A model generated the notes under the pieces. It saw only the letters and a program-made list of their open reading frames with translations. It was not told the DNA's origin and did not search any database. Source: JBFLYE01 sp040756715 [NCBI: bacterium] (lineage in GTDB: Bacteria > UBA9089 > UBA9088). Taken from it: a stretch of DNA of 17,213 nucleotides. The stretch spans positions 1-17,213 of the forward strand of contig JBFLYE010000030.1 in NCBI GenBank assembly GCA_040756715.1, written 5' to 3'. A program made the position numbers and the translations under genes. Below are positions 6,587 to 14,046 of the stretch, one piece after another. The first letter of the stretch is position 1. Each line of letters opens with the position of its first letter.

Positions 6587-8785
6587 ATGTTTGAAAATGT
6601 AATTCTTTGGATTGTATTGGGAAGTGGGGTTTTGGCTCTTCTTTATGCCTTTTATTTGGCAAATACCATTTTAAAGGAAGACACGGGGACAGAGGATATG
6701 AAAAGGGTAGCAAGTGCTATCCAGGAGGGAGCAGGTGCCTATTTAAAGCGACAATTTACCACCATAGCAGGGCTTATTTTTGTCCTTACCATTGTCCTTC
6801 TCTTTACCTCGCCTCCATCTGAGGCAGGAGCCAGTGCAACACAAGGCTTTGATTGGTTTATTTCAATAGGAAGAAGCCTTGCCTTTTTGATGGGAGCAAT
6901 ATTTTCTGCCTCAATTGGTGGAATAGGAATGAGCCTTGCGGTAAGAGGAAATGTAAGGACAACCCAGGCTGCCCGTTCATCATTAAGAAAGGCATTAAAG
7001 ATAAGCTTTAGAACAGGCTCAATTACAGGGATGATCTGCGTTGGACTTGGAATCATTGGAGCAACCATAATCTACATAATCTACAGAGAAAGGTGCTATG
7101 AGGTTCTGGTTGGCTTTGGATTTGGCGGATGCCTCCTTGCTTTATTTATGCGTGTGGGTGGAGGAATCTATACAAAGGCAGCAGATGTGGGTGCAGACCT
7201 GGTGGGAAAGGTTGAGAAGGGAATACCCGAGGATGACCCAAGGAATGCGGCAACCATAGCAGACAATGTGGGTGACAATGTGGGTGATTGTGCAGGAATG
7301 GCCGCCGATATATTTGAATCCTATGAGGTTACCTTGGTTGCTGCAATGATCTTGGGAACAATTGCTCTGCCACCATCCCAATTTGGAGCTATTGGTGTCA
7401 TATTTCCGCTGATCATCAGGGCAATTGGTGTTTTAACCTCTATCCTTGGAACATACATGGTTCAGGCAAAGTCAGAGGATGAGGATGCAATGAGGCCAAT
7501 TCAGAGGGCATTTACTGTCTCTGCTATTATTACAGCCCTTTTAACGCTTGTTGTCTCTTATGTTTATATGAGAGGTGACCTTCGTTTTGGATTTGCGGTT
7601 GCTGTTGGTCTTGTCCTGGCTATTTGTATCTCATATCTTACCGAGCATTTTACCTCAACCAAGCAATCTCCAGTCCAAGAAATAGCAAGGTCAACCCAGG
7701 CAGGCCCTGCCACAACCATTCTCTCTGGATTTGCGGTGGGGTTAGAATCCTCTGTCTGGTCAATATTCCTTATTGCTCTTGCGATTGTTGGTTCAATGCT
7801 TCTCTTTGGAGGAGATGTTAATTTTGCCCTATATGGCATATCTTTATGTGGTATGGGAATGCTTGCCACAACAGGGGTTATTGTATCTATGGATTCCTAT
7901 GGCCCAGTTACAGACAATGCACATGGGATTGGTGAGATGACCGGGGTAGGCCATGAGGGAAAGACAGAGGAGATTACAAATAGGCTTGATGCGGTGGGAA
8001 ATACAACCAAGGCTACCACAAAGGGATTTGCCATTGCAACCGCTGCAATTGCCGCTATTTCTCTATTTTCCTCATATATTGGCTCTTCAGGCCTTTTAGA
8101 AACAGGAATCAGGATAAATGTTCCCCTTGTCTTTGTTGGGTTTCTCTTTGGAGGAGGGATTCCATTTTTGTTTTCCTCATTATTAGTAAGAGCAGTGGGA
8201 AGGGCAGCAGGAAAGATGGTAGAGGAGGTGAGACGCCAATTCCATGAAATCCCTGGGATTATGGAGGGAACAAGCAGACCAGAGTATGCAAAGTGTATTG
8301 ATATTGCAACCTCTGCCGCACAAAAGGAGCTTATCGGTCCTGGTCTTCTTGCTGTATTAGCTCCTGTGATCATTGGCTTTAGTTTTGGAGCAGAGGCATT
8401 GGGTGGATACCTGGTTGGCATTATTCTTTCAGGTCAATTGCTTGCTGTATTTATGGCAAATTCTGGAGGTGCCTGGGACAATGCTAAGAAATTCATAGAG
8501 GAGGGAAACTATGGTGGAAAGGGTTCTGATTGCCATAAAGCAGGCGTTATTGGTGATACCGTGGGAGACCCCTTAAAGGATACATCAGGTCCTGCCTTAA
8601 ATCCATTGATAAAGGTGATGAACCTCATAGCCTTACTTATTGCAGGCTTGGTCATGAAATATGGGCTTATAAGAAAAAGCGGATTTTTCTTTAAAGGGGG
8701 AACAATAATTGCCATAGTTATTTCCTTAATCCTTGTTGCAATTGCAATATTAAATAGCAAAAGGGAGGCGTTTAAAGGGAAATAA
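6587..8785 (+). CDS. hppA: Membrane pyrophosphatase, K+-independent H+-pumping type
   Basis: A 732-residue integral membrane ion pump that couples hydrolysis of cytoplasmic pyrophosphate to cation export, saving energy from biosynthetic pyrophosphate. Catalytic motifs are intact: DVGADLVGKVEKG (residues 200-212) followed by EDDPRNAATIADNVGDNVGD, and near the C-terminus GGAWDNAKK and GDTVGDPLKDTSGPALN. About 16 helices are expected. The segment GNTTKATTKG (471-480) carries Lys475; in this family Lys there, in place of Ala, marks K+-independent enzymes, which are H+ pumps, so this is an inference from family knowledge. It has its own promoter and a perfect Shine-Dalgarno and is divergent from the GT2 gene. 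prfB follows after 76 bases and may be read on the same transcript. Confidence 0.97.
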   Translation: MFENVILWIVLGSGVLALLYAFYLANTILKEDTGTEDMKRVASAIQEGAGAYLKRQFTTIAGLIFVLTIVLLFTSPPSEAGASATQGFDWFISIGRSLAFLMGAIFSASIGGIGMSLAVRGNVRTTQAARSSLRKALKISFRTGSITGMICVGLGIIGATIIYIIYRERCYEVLVGFGFGGCLLALFMRVGGGIYTKAADVGADLVGKVEKGIPEDDPRNAATIADNVGDNVGDCAGMAADIFESYEVTLVAAMILGTIALPPSQFGAIGVIFPLIIRAIGVLTSILGTYMVQAKSEDEDAMRPIQRAFTVSAIITALLTLVVSYVYMRGDLRFGFAVAVGLVLAICISYLTEHFTSTKQSPVQEIARSTQAGPATTILSGFAVGLESSVWSIFLIALAIVGSMLLFGGDVNFALYGISLCGMGMLATTGVIVSMDSYGPVTDNAHGIGEMTGVGHEGKTEEITNRLDAVGNTTKATTKGFAIATAAIAAISLFSSYIGSSGLLETGIRINVPLVFVGFLFGGGIPFLFSSLLVRAVGRAAGKMVEEVRRQFHEIPGIMEGTSRPEYAKCIDIATSAAQKELIGPGLLAVLAPVIIGFSFGAEALGGYLVGIILSGQLLAVFMANSGGAWDNAKKFIEEGNYGGKGSDCHKAGVIGDTVGDPLKDTSGPALNPLIKVMNLIALLIAGLVMKYGLIRKSGFFFKGGTIIAIVISLILVAIAILNSKREAFKGK

Positions 8786-8832
8786 GGAGGTATGTGTTTA
8801 GCTCTTTTATAAGATCAGGTAGAGGGTTTTAA

Positions 8833-8865
8833 ATGAATTTTAAGACAAATAAACATATCCAATGA
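8833..8865 (+). CDS. Possible 10-codon leader ORF overlapping prfB start
   Basis: ATG 8833 has AGAGGG six bases upstream and opens a frame MNFKTNKHIQ ending in TGA at 8863-8865. That TGA overlaps the prfB ATG (ATGA). prfB itself has no Shine-Dalgarno, so translation could couple through this leader, and UGA is the codon that RF2 reads. Against it, a related stretch recurs in non-coding DNA near 12926, so the frame may belong to a dispersed repeat. Confidence 0.3.
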   Translation: MNFKTNKHIQ

Positions 8866-9935
8866 AAGAGCTAATTGGGGCAATAGGAAAAATAGAAAGG
8901 CAGGTTGAGGAGATAGAAAAGGGCTTAATTGAAAAAATAAAAAGAAAAGAAACCCTTGAGAAGGAAGAAACCCTTTCTTCATTTTGGGATTCTCCTAATG
9001 CAGGCAAAAAAATAAAGGAGCTGAAAGATTTAAGGGATTTCCTCTCTCCCTACCTTAAGGTTTTAAAAGAAAAAGATGAGTTAAAGGATTTGCTTTCCTT
9101 AGGAGAAGACCCTGAGATATTAGACGAGCTTAATAAGAAAAAGGATAATCTTTTAAGAGAAATTGAGGAGGTTAAGTTTTTATATGCCTTTTCTGGAAAG
9201 CACGATAAGGACAATGCGATTATCTCAATCCATCCAGGGGCAGGTGGAACAGAATCTTGCGATTGGGCAGCTATGCTCTTTAGGATGTATCTTAGGTGGG
9301 CAGAAACAAAGGGTTATAAAACAAGGATTTTAGACTTGCTTGCTGGGGATGAGACAGGGATAAGCTCGGTTGTATTTATTATAGAAGGAAGGAATGCCTA
9401 TGGCTGGCTTAAAGGAGAAAAGGGAATCCATCGCTTAGTGAGAATATCGCCATTTGATGCAAATAAAAGAAGGCATACATCATTTGCCTCTGTTTTTGTT
9501 ATGCCAGAGATAACAGACCCAATTGAGGTAGATATTAAGGATGAAGATTTAAAGATTGATACATTTAGGTCATCTGCACCAGGTGGACAGCATGTCCAAA
9601 AGACAGAGTCAGCCATAAGAATTACCCATATACCAACCGGTATTGTTGTTTCTTCTCAAAATGAAAGATCCCAGCATCAGAACAAGGCAAATGCCTTAAA
9701 GGTTTTATATTCAAGGCTATATGAATATTATGAAGAAAAAAGACAAGAGGATTTACAAAAAATAGGGGGAGAAAAAAAGGCCATTGGATGGGGCTCTCAG
9801 ATAAGGTCATATGTTTTTTGTCCATATACCATGGTAAAAGACCATAGAACAGGGGAAGAAACAGGGAATATAAAGGGAGTTATGGATGGTGAGATTGATT
9901 GCTTTCTAAAGGCAGAACTTTTGTTAGGGATTTAG
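8862..9935 (+). CDS. prfB: Peptide chain release factor 2
   Basis: RF2 recognises UGA and UAA stop codons in the ribosomal A site and triggers peptide release. The tripeptide anticodon SPF is at residues 196-198 (RISPFDANKRR), which identifies RF2 rather than RF1, and the catalytic GGQ is at 241-243 (SAPGGQHVQKTES). The N-terminal coiled-coil domain with FWDSPN and the PGAGGTES segment are present, and the 357 residues are full length. The usual in-frame UGA with +1 programmed frameshift near codon 25 is absent, so that autoregulation is not used. The ATG at 8862 lacks a Shine-Dalgarno and overlaps the stop of a short upstream frame. Confidence 0.96.
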   Translation: MKELIGAIGKIERQVEEIEKGLIEKIKRKETLEKEETLSSFWDSPNAGKKIKELKDLRDFLSPYLKVLKEKDELKDLLSLGEDPEILDELNKKKDNLLREIEEVKFLYAFSGKHDKDNAIISIHPGAGGTESCDWAAMLFRMYLRWAETKGYKTRILDLLAGDETGISSVVFIIEGRNAYGWLKGEKGIHRLVRISPFDANKRRHTSFASVFVMPEITDPIEVDIKDEDLKIDTFRSSAPGGQHVQKTESAIRITHIPTGIVVSSQNERSQHQNKANALKVLYSRLYEYYEEKRQEDLQKIGGEKKAIGWGSQIRSYVFCPYTMVKDHRTGEETGNIKGVMDGEIDCFLKAELLLGI

Positions 9936-9966
9936 CTAATCTTAAGGAAAGCTTTTTATAAAATTA

Positions 9967-9995
9967 TTGATTTTTTTATCCATTCTTTGTAAGAT
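9967..9995 (+). promoter_or_regulatory. Promoter of second O-antigen ligase, leaderless type
   Basis: TTGATT (9967-9972), 17-base spacer, TAAGAT (9990-9995), then 6 bases to GTG 10002. The transcript should start at or next to the GTG. The promoter supports the GTG start, which also begins the conserved protein. Confidence 0.6.
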
Positions 9996-10001
9996 TAAAG
10001 G

Positions 10002-11975
10002 GTGAAAAGGGTTGACCAGGTTATAGAATATCTTATTTTAGGAATTCTTATCCTCATCCCTTTGTTTTATGATCCAAACATCTATGTTACATTTGACCTT
10101 TCAAAGGCTTTGCTTCTTCGCTTTTTAAGCCTTATTCTCCTTGCTTTTGTCTCCTTTCGGATAATTTTTTATCCCTTTGCATTCAAAAGAATCGGCCTTT
10201 ATCCCCCTGTAATTGCATTTTTTATCTCAAGCATTACTTCAACCATTTTTTCTGTATCTCCTTGGCAAAGCCTTTTAGGAACATATAGAAGATTTGAGGG
10301 TCTCATTGCTATTATGAGCTATATCTTTCTATTCTTTGTGGTGACAAATTTTGTTTCTCCTTTAAGGATAAATAGATTCCTTAAAACAATTGTTATTGTT
10401 GGGACAATCGCATCTATAAAGGGAATATTTGAGGGATTAAGCGGAACCTATCCCCTTTGTTTCTTTGGAAATCAAAATTTTCTAGCCGCCTATCTTGTTT
10501 TGAGTATTCCATTTTCCTTTTTCCTTTCCTTTCAAAGCAATAGGCTATGGATTTCTACATTCATTATAATGGTCTTCTGCCTTCTATTAACAAGAACAAG
10601 GGGTGCATACCTCGCCTTTTTTATAAGTATGCCTTTGTTTTTTATCCTAACAGGAAAAGGGTTATTAAAGAGGATTGAGGTAAAGGCTATTTTAGGAATC
10701 CTCCTCTTTGCTTTTTTAATTCTTTCCTTAAACCCAGCCACATCACCTATCCAAAGGATTTTAGGGACATTTAAGGTCTCCAAGCAGGGCATAGCTTTTC
10801 AGGGAACAGCCCTTGAAAGGTTATACCTCTGGAAGGCTGGATTTAAAACAATGCTTGCCTATCCCCTGACCGGCTGTGGGATTGAAGCAATGAGGCTTGC
10901 CTATGCAAAGTTTGAGGAAGCAGAGCTTGAGGTGGTTGGTGGACACAATGTCAAGGCAGATAGGAGCCACAATGAGACGGTTGATATGGGTGTTACAAGG
11001 GGAATCCCTGGGCTTATTATCTATATCTGGCTCTGGATAACCATTATAGTTTTATCTTTAAGGATAAAAAATAGGCTTTTATCTGCATCCTTTCTTGCCT
11101 CTTTAATTGCCTATTTTGTTCAATGTCAATTCAATTTTTCAATGATCTCATACACCACAACATTCTGGATATTGCTCTCCCTTTTGTGTTTAGCCTTAAG
11201 GGAACAGGAGAAGAAAAAACTCCCTCTTGCAAAACCAAAATTTTCCCCAGGCAGAATTATTTTGTTTGTCTGTTGTCTGTTGTCTGTTGTCTGTTGTCTC
11301 ATTTTAACTATCCCCATATACAAAGCTGATGTATTATTCAAAAATGCGGTGCATTATAAAGAAAGGGGACAATTTGATAATGCTATCCAATATGCAGAGG
11401 AGGCTTTAAAAAAGCATCCAAAGGAGCCATATTACTATGAGACCCTTTGCGAATCCTTATTTATGAAGGCACAATTTGCCGAAACAAAAGAAAAACAAAG
11501 GGAATGGGTAAATAGGGCATTTATAGCAGCAGACAAAGCCCTTTCTATTACACCAACCAATGGTTTCTTTTATAACCTCCTAGGAGGTCTCCATACCCTT
11601 TTATATTTCTCGGGAGATGAAAAGGAAAGGGATTTAGCGATTAAAGAATATAGGCATGCATTGGAGCTTATTCCTGTATTTATTGAGCCATACCTTAACC
11701 TCGCCATTATCTATAAAAAGGAGGGAGATATTGATAAAGCTATGTATTGCTATAAAAAAATCCTTGAGTTTAATCCCGAGCATCCCGAGGCATTGATAAG
11801 CCTTTCTGACATCTATTATCAAAAGCATGATATAAAAAATGCCTTAATTTTCTTTGAAAAAACAAGGGTTGCCTGCGAAAAGGCAATTCTTAATGATCCC
11901 ACAAATAAAAAAATTCCTCCCATTTTAAAATATGCAGAGTCTATGATTTCAATTATTGGCAAAACCCCTCTTTAA
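10002..11975 (+). CDS. O-antigen ligase/polymerase (Wzy_C) with C-terminal TPR repeats, second paralogue
   Basis: A 657-residue membrane protein of the same type as 1285-3540. Hydrophobic helices fill residues 10-430; landmarks are SLLGTYRRFEGL, LTRTRGAYLAF, the loop with GTALERLYLWKAGFKTML, and DRSHNETVDMGVTRGIPGL, where the family His lies. After a final helix near 425-440 come TPR repeats to the end (for example VFIEPYLNLAIIYKKEGDIDKAM). The role would be periplasmic ligation or polymerisation of lipid-linked glycan. The start is GTG, set by a promoter 6 bases upstream. The last helix (CCLLSVVCCLILT) is encoded by four copies of TGTTGTC, so slippage there would shift the frame and remove the TPR domain. 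Two paralogues in one neighbourhood suggest two glycans or acceptors. Confidence 0.88.
   Translation: MKRVDQVIEYLILGILILIPLFYDPNIYVTFDLSKALLLRFLSLILLAFVSFRIIFYPFAFKRIGLYPPVIAFFISSITSTIFSVSPWQSLLGTYRRFEGLIAIMSYIFLFFVVTNFVSPLRINRFLKTIVIVGTIASIKGIFEGLSGTYPLCFFGNQNFLAAYLVLSIPFSFFLSFQSNRLWISTFIIMVFCLLLTRTRGAYLAFFISMPLFFILTGKGLLKRIEVKAILGILLFAFLILSLNPATSPIQRILGTFKVSKQGIAFQGTALERLYLWKAGFKTMLAYPLTGCGIEAMRLAYAKFEEAELEVVGGHNVKADRSHNETVDMGVTRGIPGLIIYIWLWITIIVLSLRIKNRLLSASFLASLIAYFVQCQFNFSMISYTTTFWILLSLLCLALREQEKKKLPLAKPKFSPGRIILFVCCLLSVVCCLILTIPIYKADVLFKNAVHYKERGQFDNAIQYAEEALKKHPKEPYYYETLCESLFMKAQFAETKEKQREWVNRAFIAADKALSITPTNGFFYNLLGGLHTLLYFSGDEKERDLAIKEYRHALELIPVFIEPYLNLAIIYKKEGDIDKAMYCYKKILEFNPEHPEALISLSDIYYQKHDIKNALIFFEKTRVACEKAILNDPTNKKIPPILKYAESMISIIGKTPL
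11271..11298 (+). repeat. Heptanucleotide tandem repeat inside the ligase gene
   Basis: Four perfect tandem copies of TGTTGTC, with a partial copy before them, lie in the codons of the helix joining the ligase and TPR domains. Seven is not a multiple of three, so gain or loss of one copy changes the frame. Confidence 0.9.
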
Positions 11976-11992
11976 TGAGAGAGCAAAAACAA

Positions 11993-12021
11993 TTGACTTT
12001 CTTTTAATCTTTTTATAAGAT
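11993..12021 (+). promoter_or_regulatory. Promoter of hdrC, leaderless type
   Basis: TTGACT (11993-11998), 17-base spacer, TAAGAT (12016-12021), then 7 bases to ATG 12029. There is no Shine-Dalgarno. An alternative -10, TATAAG at 12014-12019, has a shorter spacer. Confidence 0.6.
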
Positions 12022-12028
12022 GTAACCT

Positions 12029-12493
12029 ATGGAATCTATAAAAAAGGATTTGGCAAAGTGCTATCAGTGTGGGAAATGTAGTGCCGGGTGTCCGATTGCT
12101 TCCTTTATGGATTACACACCAAACAGGCTGATCAGATTTATCCAGCTTGAAAGAATAGAGCCTGTCTTAAAAAGCAAGACAATCTGGCTCTGTGCCCTTT
12201 GCAAAACCTGTAGTGTTAGATGCCCAAAGGAAATAGACTTGGCAGGGGTTATGAATAGATTAAGGCTTATCTCAGAAGAGGAAAATGTAAAGCCGGGTGA
12301 AAAAAATGTCTTTCTTTTTCATAAGCTCTTTAATCAGGAGATTAAAAAAAATGGGAGGCTCTTTGAATTAAGCCTTATTTTAAAATACAATCTTTTCTCC
12401 GCTAATCCCACAAAGGATATCTTGCTTGGTCTTCTTATGTTCAAAAAGGGAAAAATTTCCTTGTTTCCAAAGAAATGGGTAAAGAAGAGATAG
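12029..12493 (+). CDS. hdrC: Heterodisulfide reductase subunit C-like iron-sulfur protein
   Basis: A 154-residue cytoplasmic electron-transfer protein with two [4Fe-4S] motifs: Cys11, Cys14, Cys17, Cys21-Pro and Cys55, Cys58, Cys61, Cys65-Pro. The spacing and the helical C-terminal part (VFLFHKLFNQEIKKNGRLFELSLILKY) match HdrC, which works with HdrB to reduce a disulfide or act as an electron relay, often with flavin subunit HdrA. The protein is somewhat short for the family and stops just where a different gene fragment begins (ATG 12475, 19-base overlap), so its last residues may have been changed by the rearrangement. The natural partner hdrB is at 16803, unusually far away. No HdrA is in the window. 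Confidence 0.85.
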   Translation: MESIKKDLAKCYQCGKCSAGCPIASFMDYTPNRLIRFIQLERIEPVLKSKTIWLCALCKTCSVRCPKEIDLAGVMNRLRLISEEENVKPGEKNVFLFHKLFNQEIKKNGRLFELSLILKYNLFSANPTKDILLGLLMFKKGKISLFPKKWVKKR

Positions 12494-12706
12494 AAGATCA
12501 ATTAGAAATAGGCGAAGATTCTAAATGGGAGTTTAAATCAGGGATTCCCCATTATCATCTTTGTCCATGCTTTAAGGCTAAAATTGGTGCATAATGTTGG
12601 ATTGGGCATTCCCACAATGTTTCGGCTAATGAAAAAGGCAGGTCTGCCTTCGCCAGAAATAAGCCTTATAGGAAGAGAATTTAGGCTTGTCTTAAGGAGA
12701 TATTAA
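12475..12706 (+). pseudogene. Remnant of a Schlafen/AlbA_2-type ATP-binding protein gene
   Basis: Two pieces of one gene appear in different frames. From ATG 12475 the frame reads MGKEEIEDQLEIGEDSKW and continues EFKSG, like the first strand of AlbA_2 (Schlafen-type) domains, whose N-termini carry GEDS..EFK. From about 12545 another frame gives IFVHALRLKLVHNVGLGIP, then MFRLMKKAGLPSPEISLIG and EFRLVLRRY, ending in TAA at 12704-12706. That is the pattern of the C-terminal ATPase-like part of the same proteins (NxGxGIxxM, then GLPxPE). The roughly 300-400 residues between are missing, so a large internal deletion is inferred. Such proteins are often accessory or defence associated. The match is by memory of the family. 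Confidence 0.55.
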
Positions 12707-12774
12707 AATGGAGTGGTATGAAGGATTAAATTCTAACCAGCAATTATAGTTAATTCCATAACGCTTTACAAAAT

Positions 12775-12960
12775 GTATGTGTTTAGATAATCTTAAGGAA
12801 AACTTTATAAAATTATGAATTTTGAATGTTGAATTTTGAATTAAAAGGGAAAAAATTTTATAAAACTTAAACCTTTTTCAATTCAAAATTCAAAATTTAG
12901 AATTCAAAATTTCTTAAAAGGTGGATGAATTTTTAAACAGATAAACACAACCCTATCTAT
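12775..12960 (+). repeat. Non-coding stretch with dispersed and inverted repeats
   Basis: The gap 12707-13024 holds no gene I can support. GTATGTGTTTAG at 12775-12786 recurs at 8790-8801; the following 38 bases (12782-12819) match 9931-9969 closely after prfB; and bases around 12926-12950 resemble 8833-8860 before prfB. A 14-bp perfect inverted repeat of TTGAATTTTGAATT lies at 12829-12842 and 12880-12893, with further AATTCAAAATT copies to 12912. It looks like a short dispersed intergenic repeat. Confidence 0.55.
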
Positions 12961-13024
12961 TTTTGCACTAAGTAATGGAAGATACTATACTTTGTGCATT
13001 GTGAGGAAGCTAGATACATACCCT

Positions 13025-13264
13025 CTATTTTTTATCCTCAGAGATAAACTCTTTTACCGCATCTATTGCAAAATATGGAATTCCCACTACTATTGGCACA
13101 AATAAGAAACAGCTCAATACCCACAATATCCTTTTCCAGCGCTTATCTATAAGAGAAGGTGCTTTAAGTCTAATCTCATCGGCCATACGGTTTAACATAA
13201 AGAAGGAAATTATTACCCAGCCTAGATACCCTATTACGATTGTTATTACAGTAGATAACTTCAT
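13025..13264 (-). CDS. Small two-helix membrane protein, unknown function
   Basis: A 79-residue protein I do not recognise. It has two hydrophobic segments, about residues 5-25 (TVITIVIGYLGWVIISFFML) and 47-66 (ILWVLSCFLFVPIVVGIPYF), joined by a basic and polar loop (DEIRLKAPSLIDKRWKR), with a charged C-terminal tail ending EDKK. It is probably an inner-membrane protein with both ends on the same side. It has a TTGACT/TATTCT promoter 8 bases before its ATG, in the style of the native genes, so it is more likely host DNA than part of the neighbouring cassette array. It is divergent from that array and has no partner gene. Confidence 0.6.
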   Translation of the reverse strand: MKLSTVITIVIGYLGWVIISFFMLNRMADEIRLKAPSLIDKRWKRILWVLSCFLFVPIVVGIPYFAIDAVKEFISEDKK

Positions 13265-13272
13265 CTTTTTAT

Positions 13273-13302
13273 AGAATACTTAGCCTGCGACCCTTAAGTC
13301 AA
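13273..13302 (-). promoter_or_regulatory. Promoter of the small membrane protein gene
   Basis: Minus strand: TTGACT (13297-13302), 18-base spacer, TATTCT (13273-13278), then 8 bases to ATG 13264. Spacing is one base looser than in the other leaderless-type promoters. Confidence 0.45.
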
Positions 13303-13408
13303 GGAATTTTGCAAAAGTAAGTCTAAAATTGGCTTTTTATGAAAGGTTTTTGATACAATATGTTAAACAATCCGACGCAAAGGTAGCGAAATATCGGAAG
13401 TTTTTACT

Positions 13409-13450
13409 TTGACTTTTTGAAATTTTATATTATACTAAAAAATAGTATAA
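13409..13450 (+). promoter_or_regulatory. Candidate cassette promoter (Pc) with operator-like inverted repeat
   Basis: TTGACT (13409-13414), a 16-base spacer and TATACT (13431-13436) point into the cassette array. An 8-bp perfect inverted repeat, TTATACTA (13430-13437) and TAGTATAA (13443-13450), covers the -10 box. A 12-bp palindrome TATAGTACTATA lies downstream at 13510-13521 and a hairpin TACAGAA/TTCTGTA at 13489-13506. The 13265-13546 gap holds no gene I can support; if an attI site exists it should be here. Confidence 0.45.
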
Positions 13451-13546
13451 GACAATTTTCTATAAAAAGAGCAAGAGGAATTGTATTATACAGAATTTTT
13501 TCTGTAATTTATAGTACTATACCGAAAAATTTCCGTATATTTAATG

Positions 13547-13553
13547 GTTAGGT
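13547..13553 (+). other. Integron core recombination site opening cassette 1
   Basis: GTTAGGT fits GTTRRRY exactly and is the reverse complement of ACCTAAC at 14041-14047, the inverse core of cassette 1's own attC. It is either the attI end or the right end of an earlier, lost attC. Confidence 0.75.
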
Positions 13554-13581
13554 GGCAAATGCTAAAATAGAGGAGGAAAAG

Positions 13582-14046
13582 ATGGGTAAGGAAGATAAAA
13601 ATTTGATTGCTTACTGTAGTCTTTACTGTGGAGACTGCTTTGGCTACAAAGGAAAGGTTGCTGATTTGTCAAGGGATCTTAGAAAAGAGTTGAGGGAGGC
13701 AAAGTTTGACAAAACAGCAGAATACTTATCTACTCTCTCATTTTTTGAGGTATTCAAAAACTACAAAGAGTGTTATGAAGTGCTGGGAGCATTAGTAAAA
13801 ATGCGTTGTAAAAAAGCATGCAAAAGTGGTGGAGGTCCACCTTTCTGCAAGATGAGAAAATGTTGTCAGAAAAAAGGTATTGAAGGTTGCTGGCAATGTG
13901 AGGAATTTGAAACATGTGAAAAACTGGATTTCTTAAGGCCAAATCATGGAGATGCCCATATCAAGAATCTAAGAATAATTAAGAAAAAGGGGGTTGATGA
14001 GTTTCTTAAAGGAAAAAGGCATTGGTATACACAAAGTGCCACCTAA
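13582..14046 (+). CDS. DUF3795 cysteine-rich protein (cassette 1)
   Basis: A 154-residue protein of the DUF3795 family, short cysteine-rich proteins of unknown function thought to bind metal. The family opening is clear: AYCSLYCGDCFGYKG, with Cys at three close positions, followed by a helical middle and a dense Cys region (RCKKACKSGGGPPFCKMRKC, then CQKKGIEGCWQCEEFETCEKL). The frame is open from GTG 13552, but ATG 13582 has AGGAGG five bases upstream and begins just before the conserved part, so it is the likely start. Its TAA (14044-14046) lies inside the inverse core of the attC site, a typical cassette arrangement. Expression could come from the promoter at 13409. The reaction, if any, is unknown. 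Confidence 0.85.
   Translation: MGKEDKNLIAYCSLYCGDCFGYKGKVADLSRDLRKELREAKFDKTAEYLSTLSFFEVFKNYKECYEVLGALVKMRCKKACKSGGGPPFCKMRKCCQKKGIEGCWQCEEFETCEKLDFLRPNHGDAHIKNLRIIKKKGVDEFLKGKRHWYTQSAT

Noticed and set aside
6739-8760. Minus-strand open frames within hppA, up to 174 codons
   Set aside because: They are shadows of a clearly conserved pyrophosphatase, with no starts or homology of their own.
8862-8960. Programmed +1 frameshift in prfB
   Set aside because: The frame is continuous through the usual position with no in-frame UGA.
12816-12912. AATTCAAAATT copies as a CRISPR array
   Set aside because: Repeats are short, inverted and unevenly spaced, without unique spacers.
13362-13368. GTTAAAC as a further integron core site (attI candidate)
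   Set aside because: It fits GTTRRRY but a 7-base degenerate match alone is expected by chance, and no paired inverse core or arms are visible.
13371-13399. GACGCAAAGG element with a CCGA/TCGG hairpin, reminiscent of a cyclic-di-GMP riboswitch
   Set aside because: Only the short GACGCAAAG string matches; the receptor, second helix and conserved bases of GEMM are missing.
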